DNA of 36,840 nucleotides from Streptosporangiales bacterium (GTDB lineage Bacteria; Actinomycetota; Actinomycetes; Streptosporangiales; WHSR01), in NCBI GenBank assembly GCA_009379995.1, contig WHSR01000057.1, positions 1 to 36,840 on the forward strand. Direction: 5' to 3'. This document shows, piece after piece, positions 16,239 through 24,970 of this stretch; the stretch's first letter is position 1; every line of letters begins with the position of its first letter. The notes beneath the pieces are model-generated. The model had not been told where the DNA came from, did not search any database, and saw only the letters and a program-made list of their open reading frames with translations. Made by a program: the position numbers and the translations under genes.

Positions 16239-16688
16239 TCAGCTCCCGGTGATCTCGACGTCGATCGTCGCGGAGACCTCCGGGTGCAGCCGTACGGTGA
16301 CCTGGTGCGCGCCGACCGTCTTGATCGGATTCCGCAGCTCGATGCGCCGCTTGTCCAGCTCTGGGCCGCCGGCAGCTGTCACCGCGTCGGCGATGTCGGT
16401 GGCGGTTACCGATCCGAACAGCCGGCCGCTCCGGCCAACCCTCGCCGGCAGGGTGACCCGCAGCGACCGCAGCCTGGCGGCGAGCTCCTCCGCCTGACCG
16501 TGGTCCCGAACCTCCCGCACCGACCGGGCGCGCCTGATCGACTCGATCTGCTTCTGTGCCCCACGGGTCCACTTCATCGCGAACCCCCGCGGGATGAGGT
16601 AGTTGCGGCCGTAGCCGTCCCGAACCTCGACGACGTCACCCGGCGCGCCGAGGCCGGTGACCTCCTGCGTGAGAATCAGCTTCATCAT
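16239..16688 (-). CDS. rplI: 50S ribosomal protein L9
   Basis: A 149-residue L9. It begins MKLILTQEVTGLGAPGDVVEVRDGYGRNYLIPRG, the N-terminal rRNA-binding domain signature, followed by the long connecting helix and a C-terminal domain with GRLFGSVT. L9 binds 23S rRNA domain V near the L1 stalk. Two adjacent ATG codons (16688 and 16685) are possible; GGGAG lies 9 nt before the first. It is last in the rpsF-ssb-rpsR-rplI cluster, 24 nt after rpsR. Confidence 0.97.
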   Translation of the reverse strand: MMKLILTQEVTGLGAPGDVVEVRDGYGRNYLIPRGFAMKWTRGAQKQIESIRRARSVREVRDHGQAEELAARLRSLRVTLPARVGRSGRLFGSVTATDIADAVTAAGGPELDKRRIELRNPIKTVGAHQVTVRLHPEVSATIDVEITGS

Positions 16689-16712
16689 TCCTGGGGTCTC
16701 CCTGCGTCTCCC

Positions 16713-16949
16713 TCAGCGTGTGGCACTGGTGTAGGGCAACAGCGCCATCTCCCGGGCGTTCTTGATCGCGCTCGCGACGTCACGCTGGTGCTGGGTGCAG
16801 TTGCCGGTCACCCGCCGGGCCCGGATCTTGCCCCGATCGGAGATGAACTTCCGCAGCAGGGCGGTGTCCTTGTAGTCGACGTAGGAGATCTTCTCCTGAC
16901 AGAACAGGCAGACCTTTTTCTTGGGCTTGCGCGCTGTCGGTTTGGCCAT
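16713..16949 (-). CDS. rpsR: 30S ribosomal protein S18
   Basis: A 78-residue S18 with CLFCQEK near the N-terminus and [10 protein letters not shown] further on. The Cys/Cys/Cys/His set marks the zinc-binding (C+) form, so this is not the zinc-free paralogue made in zinc starvation. S18 pairs with S6 on the 30S platform. The start is ATG 16949 with GAGGAG 8 nt upstream. It lies between ssb and rplI in the usual cluster. Confidence 0.97.
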   Translation of the reverse strand: MAKPTARKPKKKVCLFCQEKISYVDYKDTALLRKFISDRGKIRARRVTGNCTQHQRDVASAIKNAREMALLPYTSATR

Positions 16950-16970
16950 CGTGGTGCTCCTCGGCAGAAG

Positions 16971-16987
16971 CCCCGCGCGATGCGGGG
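16971..16987 (-). promoter_or_regulatory. small hairpin between ssb and rpsR
   Basis: CCCCGC-GCGAT-GCGGGG, a 6-bp stem with a 5-nt loop, 21 nt upstream of the rpsR start. It could set relative ssb/rpsR expression by processing or partial termination. Confidence 0.3.
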
Positions 16988-17021
16988 ATGGTCACTTTCG
17001 GTGTCTTCAGGGTAACGGCGG

Positions 17022-17519
17022 TCAGAACGGTGGCTCGTCGGTAGCGGCCTCGGCAGGCGCTCCGCCACCGAAGCTGGCGGAACCGCTCGCCCACGGATCG
17101 TCGCCGGGCGCCGGACCGTTGCCGCCGCCGAATCCGCCACCACCACCGGAGCGGGAGGTCTTGTTGACCTTCGCGGTTGCCATCCGCAGCGACGGCCCCA
17201 CGTCGTCGGCCTCGACCTCGTAGACGGTGCGCTTCTCACCGTCTCGGGTCTCGTACGACCGCTGACGCAGCCGTCCCTGCACGATGACCCGCATACCGCG
17301 CTGCAGGCTCTCGGCAACGTTCTCGGCCGCCTGACGCCAGATGTTGCAGGTCAGGAACAGGCTCTCGCCGTCCTTCCACTCGCCTGTCTGGTTGTCCCGG
17401 TAACGGGGGGTGGAGGCCACGCGGAACCGGGCGACCGCTTGGCCGCTCGGGGTGAAGCGCAGCTCCGGGTCGTCGACCAGGTTGCCGACGATGGTGATCT
17501 GGGTGTCGCCTGCTGCCAT
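17022..17519 (-). CDS. ssb: single-stranded DNA-binding protein
   Basis: A 165-residue SSB. The OB-fold spans about residues 1-110 ([48 protein letters not shown]). A Gly-rich linker follows, and the acidic tip ends DEPPF, the partner-binding tail that recruits replication and repair enzymes. The length fits the actinobacterial SsbA type. The start is ATG 17519, with GGAGCGAG upstream. It lies between rpsF and rpsR. Confidence 0.96.
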   Translation of the reverse strand: MAAGDTQITIVGNLVDDPELRFTPSGQAVARFRVASTPRYRDNQTGEWKDGESLFLTCNIWRQAAENVAESLQRGMRVIVQGRLRQRSYETRDGEKRTVYEVEADDVGPSLRMATAKVNKTSRSGGGGGFGGGNGPAPGDDPWASGSASFGGGAPAEAATDEPPF

Positions 17520-17546
17520 CGGGCTCGCTCCGGCTTGGTTGCAGGG

Positions 17547-17837
17547 TCAGTGGCGCTCGGGACGCATGAGCTTGGTCCTCAGCACGGCCTCGTTGAGACC
17601 GAGCTGACGGTCCAGCTCCTTGACCGTCCCAGGTTCGGCGTTGAGGTCGACGACCGCGTAGATGCCCTCCGACTTCTTCTCGATGTCGTAGGCGAGGCGG
17701 CGCCGTCCCCATACGTCGATCTTCTCCACGCTGCCGCCGTCTTTGCGCACGACCTCGAGGAACTGCTCGAGCTGGGGGGTTACCACGCGCTCCTCGAGGG
17801 TGGGGTCGAGAATGATCATCAACTCGTAGCGGCGCAT
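17547..17837 (-). CDS. rpsF: 30S ribosomal protein S6
   Basis: A 96-residue S6: [16 protein letters not shown], then [20 protein letters not shown] and the C-terminal LKLMRPE-like end (TKLMRPERH). The usual length is 95-101. The ATG at 17837 is set by AAGGAGGT 9 nt upstream; an in-frame ATG nine codons earlier would place that site inside the gene and is rejected. First gene of the rpsF-ssb-rpsR-rplI cluster, 27 nt before ssb. In other bacteria the rpsF leader is bound by the S6:S18 pair; short hairpins exist in this leader, but I could not recognise that motif. Confidence 0.96.
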   Translation of the reverse strand: MRRYELMIILDPTLEERVVTPQLEQFLEVVRKDGGSVEKIDVWGRRRLAYDIEKKSEGIYAVVDLNAEPGTVKELDRQLGLNEAVLRTKLMRPERH

Positions 17838-17999
17838 GTTCGCTGCTACCTCCTTCGGACTCATGCGGTCACGGTCGTTTGCGTGACAGGAGGGCTTGGA
17901 TCGGACCAAGGTGAATGGATCGAAGATGTCAGTTGAGGTTACCAAGGATCGGCACCGTCCCGTGCGGCTCTCTGCACACCCCGGTCGCCGTATGCGGGT

Positions 18000-18005
18000 T
18001 AGGCT
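18000..18005 (+). promoter_or_regulatory. -10 box of a leaderless endonuclease IV promoter
   Basis: TAGGCT ends 6 nt before the GTG at 18012, with no ribosome site between, so the transcript should begin at the start codon. Confidence 0.5.
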
Positions 18006-18011
18006 CTGGCC

Positions 18012-18797
18012 GTGAGCATGGTGCGCATCGGAGCCCACATCGACCGAACGGACCCGCTGGCCGACGCGAAGGCGCGGGACGCGGACATCGCCCAGTTCTT
18101 TCTCGGCGACCCGCAGGGCTGGAAGAAGCCACAGATGCCGGACAACGTCGACGCGCTGCGCGATGCCGCGAGCCGGGGCGAGATCGATGTGTACGTGCAC
18201 GCGCCGTACATCATCAACGTCGCCACCAGCAACAACCGCATCCGCATCCCGAGCCGCAAGAATCTGAGCCAAAACCTGGAGGCCGCGGCGGCGGTCGGCG
18301 CGAAGGCGCTCATCGTGCACGGCGGGCACGTGCTGAAGGACGACGATCCCGCTCTCGGGTTCGAGAACTGGCGCAAGACATTCGAGCGGGTCGAGCGGCC
18401 AGTGCCGATCTATATCGAGAACACCGCGGGCGGCGACAACGCCATGACCCGCCGGCTCGACCGGCTGGCCCGGCTCTGGGACGCGCTCGAGGGCCACGAT
18501 GTCGGGTTCTGCCTGGACACCTGCCACGCCCACGCGGGCGGCGAGGAGCTGCTCGATCTCGTTGACCGGGTGAAGGCCATCACCGGCCGCATCGATCTGG
18601 TGCACTGCAACGACTCGAAGGATCCCTTCGACTCCGGACGCGACAGGCACGAGAACCTCGGCGCCGGGCAGATCGACCCGGAACTCCTCGCCGCCATGGT
18701 ACGAGCCGCGGGCGCACCGGTCGTGTGTGAGACCCCCGGCGGCGCGGACGGCCAGGCCGCGGACATCGCCTGGCTCCGCGCCAGGCTGGACGGCTGA
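18012..18797 (+). CDS. nfo: deoxyribonuclease IV (AP endonuclease)
   Basis: A 261-residue TIM-barrel endonuclease IV. The metal ligands of the trinuclear zinc site can be traced: H63 in VHAPY, H103 in VHGGH, E136 in IENTAGG, D169 and H172 in [12 protein letters not shown]198 in VHCNDS, D211 and H213 in RDRHENLG, and E240 in CETPG. It cuts the backbone 5' to abasic sites in base-excision repair. The start is GTG 18012; ATG 18018 is an alternative. It diverges from rpsF and ends 55 nt before the PIG-V-like gene. Confidence 0.94.
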   Translation: MSMVRIGAHIDRTDPLADAKARDADIAQFFLGDPQGWKKPQMPDNVDALRDAASRGEIDVYVHAPYIINVATSNNRIRIPSRKNLSQNLEAAAAVGAKALIVHGGHVLKDDDPALGFENWRKTFERVERPVPIYIENTAGGDNAMTRRLDRLARLWDALEGHDVGFCLDTCHAHAGGEELLDLVDRVKAITGRIDLVHCNDSKDPFDSGRDRHENLGAGQIDPELLAAMVRAAGAPVVCETPGGADGQAADIAWLRARLDG

Positions 18798-18852
18798 TTC
18801 CCGGGGCACGAGCCCCCGCTCCAGTCTGAGCAACCGGCGGGCGCGGGCGCCC

Positions 18853-20010
18853 TTAGGCGACCCAGACGCCGCGGGTAAAGGCGATCGCCATCGTCGCCAT
18901 GAGCGGCACGGACACCGCCAGGTACGCGGCGTGTACCCACGGATACCGCAGCCCGACCCTGGCGACGAGCAGCCACAGCGGCCACCACAGCAGGGTCGCC
19001 CGCGGAATCGACAGGTAGAACGTCGAGCTGAGCAGCGAGGCGACCTGCAGCCCGACATAGGTCAGCTCTCCCCAGCGCCGGGCGGCCAGCAGCCAGACGG
19101 TGAGGGCGACGCCCACCGCCGCGGCGACGAGCTCACCCCGAAACGCCCAAGTGAACTCGTTGGTCACGTGGAAGGCCGCGTTCCAGGTCGTCAGGAACGA
19201 CTCCCAGGGCGGCGTCAGCTCGCGTTGCCAGCCCGCCTTCTGCGCACTCAGCCAGGCGAACAGATCGCCGGTGCGAGCATAGAGGTAGAGGGAGTACAGC
19301 GTCGGCGGCACGAAGGGCACGGCCAGCCAGCCGGCCCGGGCCCACCGTCCGGACCGCCATTCCCGCGCGGCGAGGAACTGCACGACAAGGGCGACGGCGA
19401 GGAACACCCCGGTGATGCGCACGGTCGCCGCGCCCGCGGCGGCCAGACAGGCGAGGGACCACTGCCCCCTGCGGGCGAGCAGCCACGCCGGCACCGCGAA
19501 GGCGAGGAACAGGGCCTCGGTGTACCCAGCGAACAGGAAGACCGCCCACGGCGAGACCAGCAGGACGAGGACCGCCCGCGGCCCCGTACCTCGAGGTCCG
19601 CAGAGATCCCCGAGCCGGGCCAGCGCCACCATGGCGGCCGCGCCGGCGAGAAAGGAGATCAGCAGGGCGGCGAGGGCCCAGCTCGGCACGACCAGGTGGA
19701 TGGCGCGGAGCGCGAGCGGCATGCCGGGGAAGAACGCGGGCAACCCCGGGTCCGGGGGCTCGGCCGGGTTTCCGTCGTAGCCGTACCGGGCGATCTCGAT
19801 GAGCAGCGCGACATCCCACTGGGTCCACCGGGCGAGGAACCCGGGTACCGGCCGCCCGGCCGCCAGGAACGCCCCGACGGCCGCGACGAGCACGCCCAAC
19901 GCCAGCCGGGTGAACACCCACGTCGCCAGCGCCTCCCGGTCGGTCGGCCGCAGGCGGTGGCCGGTTCGCCGCCAGCCGAGCGCCCTCCGGCCCAGCGGAG
20001 CTACACGCAC
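18853..20010 (-). CDS. PIG-V/Gpi18-like polytopic mannosyltransferase
   Basis: A 385-residue membrane protein with about 9-10 hydrophobic segments. Early in the sequence [21 protein letters not shown] followed by [10 protein letters not shown] matches the conserved lumenal motif of PIG-V/Gpi18-type transferases (WD...Y...FFP), which use polyprenyl-phosphate mannose as donor. In actinobacteria such enzymes build cell-envelope glycans; the acceptor is unknown. The GTG at 20010 overlaps the end of the upstream GT87-like gene by 10 nt, with GAGGG upstream, so the two are coupled. The frame is open much further upstream, but that part overlaps the GT87-like gene in another frame and is rejected. 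Confidence 0.8.
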   Translation of the reverse strand: MRVAPLGRRALGWRRTGHRLRPTDREALATWVFTRLALGVLVAAVGAFLAAGRPVPGFLARWTQWDVALLIEIARYGYDGNPAEPPDPGLPAFFPGMPLALRAIHLVVPSWALAALLISFLAGAAAMVALARLGDLCGPRGTGPRAVLVLLVSPWAVFLFAGYTEALFLAFAVPAWLLARRGQWSLACLAAAGAATVRITGVFLAVALVVQFLAAREWRSGRWARAGWLAVPFVPPTLYSLYLYARTGDLFAWLSAQKAGWQRELTPPWESFLTTWNAAFHVTNEFTWAFRGELVAAAVGVALTVWLLAARRWGELTYVGLQVASLLSSTFYLSIPRATLLWWPLWLLVARVGLRYPWVHAAYLAVSVPLMATMAIAFTRGVWVA

Positions 20011-21365
20011 ACGGCCCTCGTCCGGCGTCGTAGGGCAACCACATCGGGGGCATGGTCGAGCACACCGCCCCCGGGGTCGTCGGCATCGTCGGCGCGTACC
20101 GCGTCGCGGTCCGGACGCAGCACGTCCCGCACCACGAGCACGGCGATCGCCGTCACGGCGGCGGCCCGCAGGGCGAGCGCCGGCAGGTACGTGCCCGGCC
20201 CGATGCCCTCCTCGGGTACCGACACGTGCAGCAGGTAGAACCAGATCGCCACGAAGTAGCCGACCTCCGCGGCCTGCCAGGCCAGGAACGTCGGCCACCG
20301 CGGCCGGGCCAAGACGACGAGCGGCAGCAGCCACAGGACGTACTGTGGCGACCAAACCTTGTTGGTGACCAGGAACGCCGCCAGGGTGAGGAACAGTAGC
20401 TGCGCGAGCCGCGGACGGCGCGGTGCGGCCAGCGCGAGCACGGCGATCGCGGCGCAGCAGACCAGGAAGGCACCGGTGCCCATCAGGTTGATGCGCGAGA
20501 CGTCGGAGGTGCCGAGGGCCGGTATCCCGGTGAGCTGGAAGAGGTACCACAGCGAACCCCAGTCCGCACCGCGCTCCCGGTTGAACGAGTAGAACTCCGC
20601 CCAGCTCCCCGGCGCGACGGCCATGACCGGCAGGTTCACCGCCAGCCAGCCGCCGACGGCTGCCGCCGTGGTTACCGCGAATGCACGCAACCGCCCGGCC
20701 CGCAGGCACAGCAGGAACAACGGTCCGAAGAAGACCAGCGGGTAGAACTTGGTAGCCACGGCGAGACCCAGCAGCAGGCCCGCCCAGCCGTGCCGGCGCC
20801 GGGACCAGGCGAGCAGGCCGAGTACGGACAGCGCCACCGCGAGCAGATCCCAGTTGATGTACGCGGCGAGCGCCAGGCCGGGCGCCACCGCCATCATCAG
20901 CGCGTCCCGGGGCCGGCGGACGGCCAGGTAGCCGACAGCGATCACCGTCACCACCGCGGACAGGGTCAACAGGGCGGCGTTGAGGTCGTAGAACGCGCGT
21001 CCGCGCAGCAGTGGATCGGAGATCCCGGAGAGGGCGGAGGCGGTGCCCGCCATGACCGCACCGATGAGGACCGGATACTCCAGCGATTCGTCGAGGTACG
21101 GAAGCTTGCCCTCGGCCAGTCCCCGGACGAAGTACAGCGGATAGATGTCGGTGTAGCAGGCGTGGCGGTACTGGAAGTTCGGCTCGTTCCATCCGCCGGC
21201 CCGGCATGGTTGCTTCTCGACGAAGCCGAGCGCGCTGACCGCGAGGGTGACGATCACCAGGAACAGCACGGGAACCGCGGGCCTGCCGTTCCCCGTCCGT
21301 TCGTCCGCCGGCCGTTCGTCCGGCGCGGCCGCCACTGCGTCAGCGTCGGGCGTCACGTCCCCCAC
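20001..21365 (-). CDS. GT87-like (DUF2029) membrane glycosyltransferase
   Basis: A 454-residue polytopic protein with about 10 hydrophobic segments. It contains CYTDIYPLYFVRGLAEGKLPYLD and LEYPVLIGAVM, then LAAYINWDLLAVAL and LGLAVATKFYPLVFF, the pattern of polyprenyl-phosphate-mannose-using transferases of the GT87 type. The first 30 residues are acidic and disordered, and the tail is charged. The GTG at 21365 follows a copy of an 84-bp coding repeat (21368-21451) that is out of frame with it by what looks like a 2-nt duplication (GTGTGG). It lies downstream of the penicillin-binding protein and upstream of the PIG-V-like gene, all on one strand. The acceptor glycan is unknown. Confidence 0.82.
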   Translation of the reverse strand: MGDVTPDADAVAAAPDERPADERTGNGRPAVPVLFLVIVTLAVSALGFVEKQPCRAGGWNEPNFQYRHACYTDIYPLYFVRGLAEGKLPYLDESLEYPVLIGAVMAGTASALSGISDPLLRGRAFYDLNAALLTLSAVVTVIAVGYLAVRRPRDALMMAVAPGLALAAYINWDLLAVALSVLGLLAWSRRRHGWAGLLLGLAVATKFYPLVFFGPLFLLCLRAGRLRAFAVTTAAAVGGWLAVNLPVMAVAPGSWAEFYSFNRERGADWGSLWYLFQLTGIPALGTSDVSRINLMGTGAFLVCCAAIAVLALAAPRRPRLAQLLFLTLAAFLVTNKVWSPQYVLWLLPLVVLARPRWPTFLAWQAAEVGYFVAIWFYLLHVSVPEEGIGPGTYLPALALRAAAVTAIAVLVVRDVLRPDRDAVRADDADDPGGGVLDHAPDVVALRRRTRAVCV

Positions 21366-21367
21366 AC

Positions 21368-21451
21368 GGTGTCCTCTTGCTCGCTTCTCCGCCCGCTCGA
21401 CGGGTGCTCACCGGCCGGCGCAGTCGCCGATGCCTCGCGTGCGTCGCTCAC
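21368..21451 (-). repeat. 84-bp coding repeat unit before the GT87-like gene
   Basis: On the reverse strand this unit reads as 28 codons: VSDAREASATAPAG, then EHPSSGRRSEQEDT. A partial second copy (ending RRSEQEDA) lies just upstream to about 21510. The same 84-bp period and the VSDA...SGRRSEQ pattern recur at 36722-36840. It begins with GTG, but the frame now ends at TGA four codons later instead of joining the GT87-like protein. Confidence 0.75.
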
Positions 21452-21530
21452 GGCGTCCTCTTGCTCGCTTCTTCTGGCCGCCTCGCAGAGTACTCGCCGC
21501 GCGGGGTCCCCCGCCGACTGTCGCCTAGGG

Positions 21531-23672
21531 TCACTCGTCGCTACGCCGCGGGACCGTGTTCGATTCCTCCGTGGGCTCGTCATCCGTGCCGAACGGGAAG
21601 CCCGGGTCCTCCTCGGGTTCCTCTGGTTCCTCGCTGTAGCCTGGCCACGGCTCTTCCGACCATTCCGGCCCCGGAATCGTCGGCTTTGGGGTCGCCGTCA
21701 CGCTCGGGGTCGGCGTCGCCGTCGGCGTGGGCGTCGCGTACAGCTGGGTAATTCCCACATCGGCTCGTTGGGGGAACTGCTCCACCGGCTTGTTCGCCAT
21801 GGCGCGTTCCATGAAGGCGTTCCAGATCGACGCCGGGACGGTGCCACCGTAGATCTCGCTGTAGCCGGGCAGGCCGATCAACGACTTGCCGTCTTGGTGG
21901 AACATCGCGACGGCTGTGGATATCTGCGGGGTGAAGCCGACGAACCACGCGGCCTTGTTCTTGTCGGTGGTGCCGGTCTTGCCCGCGGCCGGACGGTCGG
22001 ACAGCCTCGCCGCCGTCGCCGTTCCGCCCCGCACCACCTGCTGCATGGCGTAGGTGGTGTCCGCCGCGACGTCCGCGCTGAAGGCGCGGTGGGTCTGCGG
22101 CGTCACCTGCTTTTGCAGGTTCCCGTCGGAGTCCTCGACCCTGCGGACCACGTGCGGCTCCGCGTACATCCCGCCGGACGCGAAGGTCGCGAAGCCGGCG
22201 GCCTGCTCAACCGGCCGGACCGAGGCGATACCGAGGGCCATGCCCGCCCGGCCCGCGTGCGGCTCCAGCGTCTCCGCCGGGATGCCGGCCTCCTCCGCGG
22301 TCTCCATGACCTTGGACAGCCCGACCTTCATGGCCAGGTTCACGTAGGCGGTGTTCACGGACTTCTGCGTCGCACGGGTCAGGGTGATCGGGCCGTAGTT
22401 CACGTTGCCGTCGTTGCTGACCCGGTAGCCGCCCTTGAAGGTTTGCGGTGACGACCCGTCGACCATGCTGTCCAGACCGATGCCGTCCTCGAGGGCCGCC
22501 GCCAGCACGTACGGCTTGAACGCCGAACCGGCCTGGGGTGCTGCCATGAACGCGTTGTCGTACTGGTGTTTGAGGTAGTTCCGGCCGCCGTATTCGGCGA
22601 GCACCTCACCGGTACGCGGCTCCACGGCGACAAGACCGGTCTGTACCTTGGCCGGCCAATCCTCCGGGCGGGCCTCCTCGACGGCCTGCCGGGCATACAT
22701 CTGCAGCCGCGGGTCGAACGTCGTGTGCACCCGAAGCCCGCGGCGATAGATCATGTCCTCGGAGAAGCCGAGCTGCTGCAACTCGGTGATCGTCCGACGC
22801 ATCAGGTAGCCCCGCTGCCCGGCGAAGGCGTTGTCGGCCCGCTCCTTGCGGAACTCCGCGGGCCTCATCCGGGCGACCTGCTCCGGGCTGACCTGGCCCA
22901 TCTTCACCATGCCGTCGATCACGTACCGCCAGCGCTGCACCAGTTCCCCGCGGTTCTCCGGCAGGGAGTAGTACTCCGGCAGCTGGATAAGCGAGGCGAG
23001 CATCGCCCCCTGGGAAGGGGTCAGCTTGCCGACGGGCTTGTGGAAGTACGCGTCCGCGGCCGCCTGGATGCCGTACGCGCCCCGGCCGAAGTAAATCGTG
23101 TTCAGGTACTGCTCGAGGATCCAGTCCTTGGATCGCTGCCGGTCGAGCTTGATAGCTATGAACATCTCCTTGAGCTTGCGGGAAATGGTCTGTTCCGGGC
23201 TCAAGAAGGCGACCTTGGAGTACTGCTGGGTGATGGTCGAGCCGCCGCCGGCGTACCCGCCCGTTGCCACCCCCCAAATCGCTCGGGCGAGGCCGCGCGG
23301 CGAGACGCCGGGCTCGGTGTAGAAGTCGCGGTTCTCCGCGGCCAGCACGGCCATCTGGACGTGCTTCGGCACCTTGTTGAGGGGTACCGCCACCCGGTTC
23401 TCCTCGGCCAGCTTCCCGATGGGCTTTCCGTTGCCGTAGTAGACCATCGTCGCCTCGGACACGGCGACGTCGTGGGCCGCCGGGATGGGGGTCACCGCGT
23501 AACCCACGCCGACCAATGCGCCGCCGGCGAGCAGGCCGAGACCGAACACCCATAGAACCCTCCGGAACGTGGGCACATACCACGGGCGGCGCCGCTTCTC
23601 GCCGGACGCCGCCCTCCTGCCGCTGCGGGTGTCGTCTGGCGCCCGTACTCTGCGATGGCTGCTGGTACTCAC
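21531..23672 (-). CDS. class A penicillin-binding protein (transglycosylase-transpeptidase)
   Basis: A 713-residue bifunctional peptidoglycan synthase. After a basic cytoplasmic tail, one membrane segment at about 38-60 is followed by the GT51 domain: AAENRDFY with catalytic E113 (Asp of the usual ED pair is Asn here) and GGSTITQQ at about 143-150. The transpeptidase domain has SAFK (S383, K386), SVN (438-440) and KTGTT (565-569). From about 640 the tail is Thr/Pro-rich and then very acidic (EEPEEPEED), with no PASTA domain. It polymerises and cross-links peptidoglycan outside the membrane. The GTG at 23672 has GAGG 5 nt upstream; GTG 23687 is possible. It probably leads an operon with the two glycosyltransferases. 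Confidence 0.92.
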   Translation of the reverse strand: MSTSSHRRVRAPDDTRSGRRAASGEKRRRPWYVPTFRRVLWVFGLGLLAGGALVGVGYAVTPIPAAHDVAVSEATMVYYGNGKPIGKLAEENRVAVPLNKVPKHVQMAVLAAENRDFYTEPGVSPRGLARAIWGVATGGYAGGGSTITQQYSKVAFLSPEQTISRKLKEMFIAIKLDRQRSKDWILEQYLNTIYFGRGAYGIQAAADAYFHKPVGKLTPSQGAMLASLIQLPEYYSLPENRGELVQRWRYVIDGMVKMGQVSPEQVARMRPAEFRKERADNAFAGQRGYLMRRTITELQQLGFSEDMIYRRGLRVHTTFDPRLQMYARQAVEEARPEDWPAKVQTGLVAVEPRTGEVLAEYGGRNYLKHQYDNAFMAAPQAGSAFKPYVLAAALEDGIGLDSMVDGSSPQTFKGGYRVSNDGNVNYGPITLTRATQKSVNTAYVNLAMKVGLSKVMETAEEAGIPAETLEPHAGRAGMALGIASVRPVEQAAGFATFASGGMYAEPHVVRRVEDSDGNLQKQVTPQTHRAFSADVAADTTYAMQQVVRGGTATAARLSDRPAAGKTGTTDKNKAAWFVGFTPQISTAVAMFHQDGKSLIGLPGYSEIYGGTVPASIWNAFMERAMANKPVEQFPQRADVGITQLYATPTPTATPTPSVTATPKPTIPGPEWSEEPWPGYSEEPEEPEEDPGFPFGTDDEPTEESNTVPRRSDE

Positions 23673-23785
23673 ACGTCCCTCGTCCACCTGGCTTGGGTCG
23701 TCAGGCTGCGTGTCAGACCCCTCGACGGGTTCGACGCCCCCCGGCGGGCAATCGGTTTACTTCTCCGCCGTGTTTCTTGCTTCCG

Positions 23786-24190
23786 CTACGTCTCCGCCAC
23801 CCGCCGCCGCCGGCGACGGTCCCGCGGTTGCCCAGTACCGAGGACATACGACTGCGTCAAGTGGTTCCACGCACAACCCTGACAGACCTCGACGACGTAG
23901 ACCCGGAATTCTCCGTATTCGCGTGCCATCTCGGGCAACTCACACGTCGCCTTCACCCGGCCTTCGTACTGGCCGAGCTCGTCCCCGTAGACGTACGTGA
24001 CGTGCGTCAACTTTCCCTTGCGGCAGATCGGGCAGGTCTTGGCGGTCGGCTCGCCGTGGTACTTGGCCGCGCGGAGCAGGTACGGGTGCGCGTCGCAGAC
24101 GTCGGAGACGGCGGTGTGCCCGGAGAACACCGACACCACGGTGGAGCGCCGGGCGAGCCCGTAGTCGACTACCGAGCGCTGCGACCACAT
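23786..24190 (-). CDS. DUF5318 family protein
   Basis: A 134-residue actinobacterial protein of unknown function. It starts SQRSVVDYGLARRSTV and contains CDAHPYLLRAAKYHGE, CPICRKGKL and VCQGCAWNHL. The CxxC pairs (CPIC, CQGC) suggest a bound zinc. The C-terminus is a run of arginines. It is regularly found next to a class A penicillin-binding protein and a PadR gene, as here, which hints at a cell-envelope role but does not prove it. The ATG at 24190 follows TAGTCT by 7 nt, which suggests leaderless transcription. Confidence 0.85.
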   Translation of the reverse strand: MWSQRSVVDYGLARRSTVVSVFSGHTAVSDVCDAHPYLLRAAKYHGEPTAKTCPICRKGKLTHVTYVYGDELGQYEGRVKATCELPEMAREYGEFRVYVVEVCQGCAWNHLTQSYVLGTGQPRDRRRRRRVAET

Positions 24191-24197
24191 GCCTGCC

Positions 24198-24203
24198 AGA
24201 CTA
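24198..24203 (-). promoter_or_regulatory. -10 box of a leaderless DUF5318 promoter
   Basis: TAGTCT on the reverse strand ends 7 nt before the ATG at 24190. No convincing -35 element. Confidence 0.45.
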
Positions 24204-24290
24204 CGCCGGATCGCGGACCGCTGAGGGTGTCGGATTTCTCACCCCGGCCTGATCGGGGTCTCACCTACTCGACCCCTGATGCTATCGTCT

Positions 24291-24313
24291 CGATGTATCG
24301 AGTCGATACATCG
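24291..24313. promoter_or_regulatory. likely PadR operator
   Basis: Perfect inverted repeat CGATGTATCG-AGT-CGATACATCG (10-bp arms, 3-bp centre), 36 nt upstream of the padR-like start. It contains ATGT and ACAT half-sites like those of known PadR operators and probably overlaps the promoter, so autorepression of padR and ino1 is likely. Confidence 0.75.
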
Positions 24314-24349
24314 ACGCGATGCGTGAGGGACACGTGAGAGGAGCCGGGC

Positions 24350-24925
24350 ATGAGCGCCAGATCGGGCGAGCTCGAGCTCGCGGTGCTCGGCTTGCTGCAC
24401 GAATCCCCCATGCACGGCTATGAGTTGCGTAAACGACTCAACGCCCTGCTCGGGACGTTCCGAGCGTTCTCCTACGGCACCCTTTACCCATGCCTGAAAG
24501 AGCTGCTTCGGGCCGGACTGATCATCGAGGAGTCGGGACCGGTACCTCCGGGTCGGCGATCGAGGATCGTGTACAAGCTCACCGCGGAGGGCAAGGAGCG
24601 GCTGCAGGAACTGCTCGCCCATGCGGGTCCCTCCGCGTGGGACGACGAGGGTTTCGGGGTGCACTTCGCGCTGTTCGGGCAGACCCGCCCCGACGTTCGC
24701 ATGCGCATCTTGGAGGGAAGACGTAGTCGCCTCGAGGAACGGCTGGAGAGCTTCCGCGCGGGGCTCTCCCGCACCCGTGAGCGGTTGGACGCCTACACCC
24801 TCGAACTCCAGCGGCATGGTCTGGAGTCGGTCGAGCACGAGGTCCGGTGGCTGAACGAGCTCATCGGACGCGAGCGCGCCAAGTCCCAGTCGCAGGACCG
24901 GTCAGAGCAGGACAAGGGGTACTGA
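24350..24925 (+). CDS. PadR family transcriptional regulator
   Basis: A 191-residue regulator. The winged helix (LELAVLGLLHESPMHGYELRKRL; SYGTLYPCLKELLRAGLI; SRIVYKLTAEGKERL) is followed by a C-terminal helical dimerisation domain with strong coiled-coil character (RSRLEERLESFRAGL). The start is ATG 24350. It precedes ino1 by 45 nt, with no terminator between, so they are probably co-transcribed. In other actinomycetes the PadR-type gene linked to ino1 (e.g. IpsA of corynebacteria is a LacI type, so not the same) is less studied; control of inositol synthesis is inferred from position. Confidence 0.9.
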   Translation: MSARSGELELAVLGLLHESPMHGYELRKRLNALLGTFRAFSYGTLYPCLKELLRAGLIIEESGPVPPGRRSRIVYKLTAEGKERLQELLAHAGPSAWDDEGFGVHFALFGQTRPDVRMRILEGRRSRLEERLESFRAGLSRTRERLDAYTLELQRHGLESVEHEVRWLNELIGRERAKSQSQDRSEQDKGY

Positions 24926-24970
24926 GCTCCGCGTCCGCGCCGCGACCCCGGACAGAAAGGGAGAATCACG

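Noticed and set aside
17838..17940. S6:S18 autoregulatory RNA in the rpsF leader
   Set aside because: Short hairpins are present, but I could not match the conserved bulge of that motif; a covariance-model search would decide.
17838..19058. Long reverse open frame running through endonuclease IV into rpsF
   Set aside because: The forward strand carries complete endonuclease IV zinc ligands; only the rpsF part of the frame is real.
20011..21207. Reverse frame extending the PIG-V-like protein to 784 codons
   Set aside because: It overlaps the GT87-like gene in another frame and is Arg/Gly-rich without membrane pattern.
24926..24970. Separate terminator between padR-like gene and ino1
   Set aside because: The 45-nt gap holds only a ribosome site and no hairpin.
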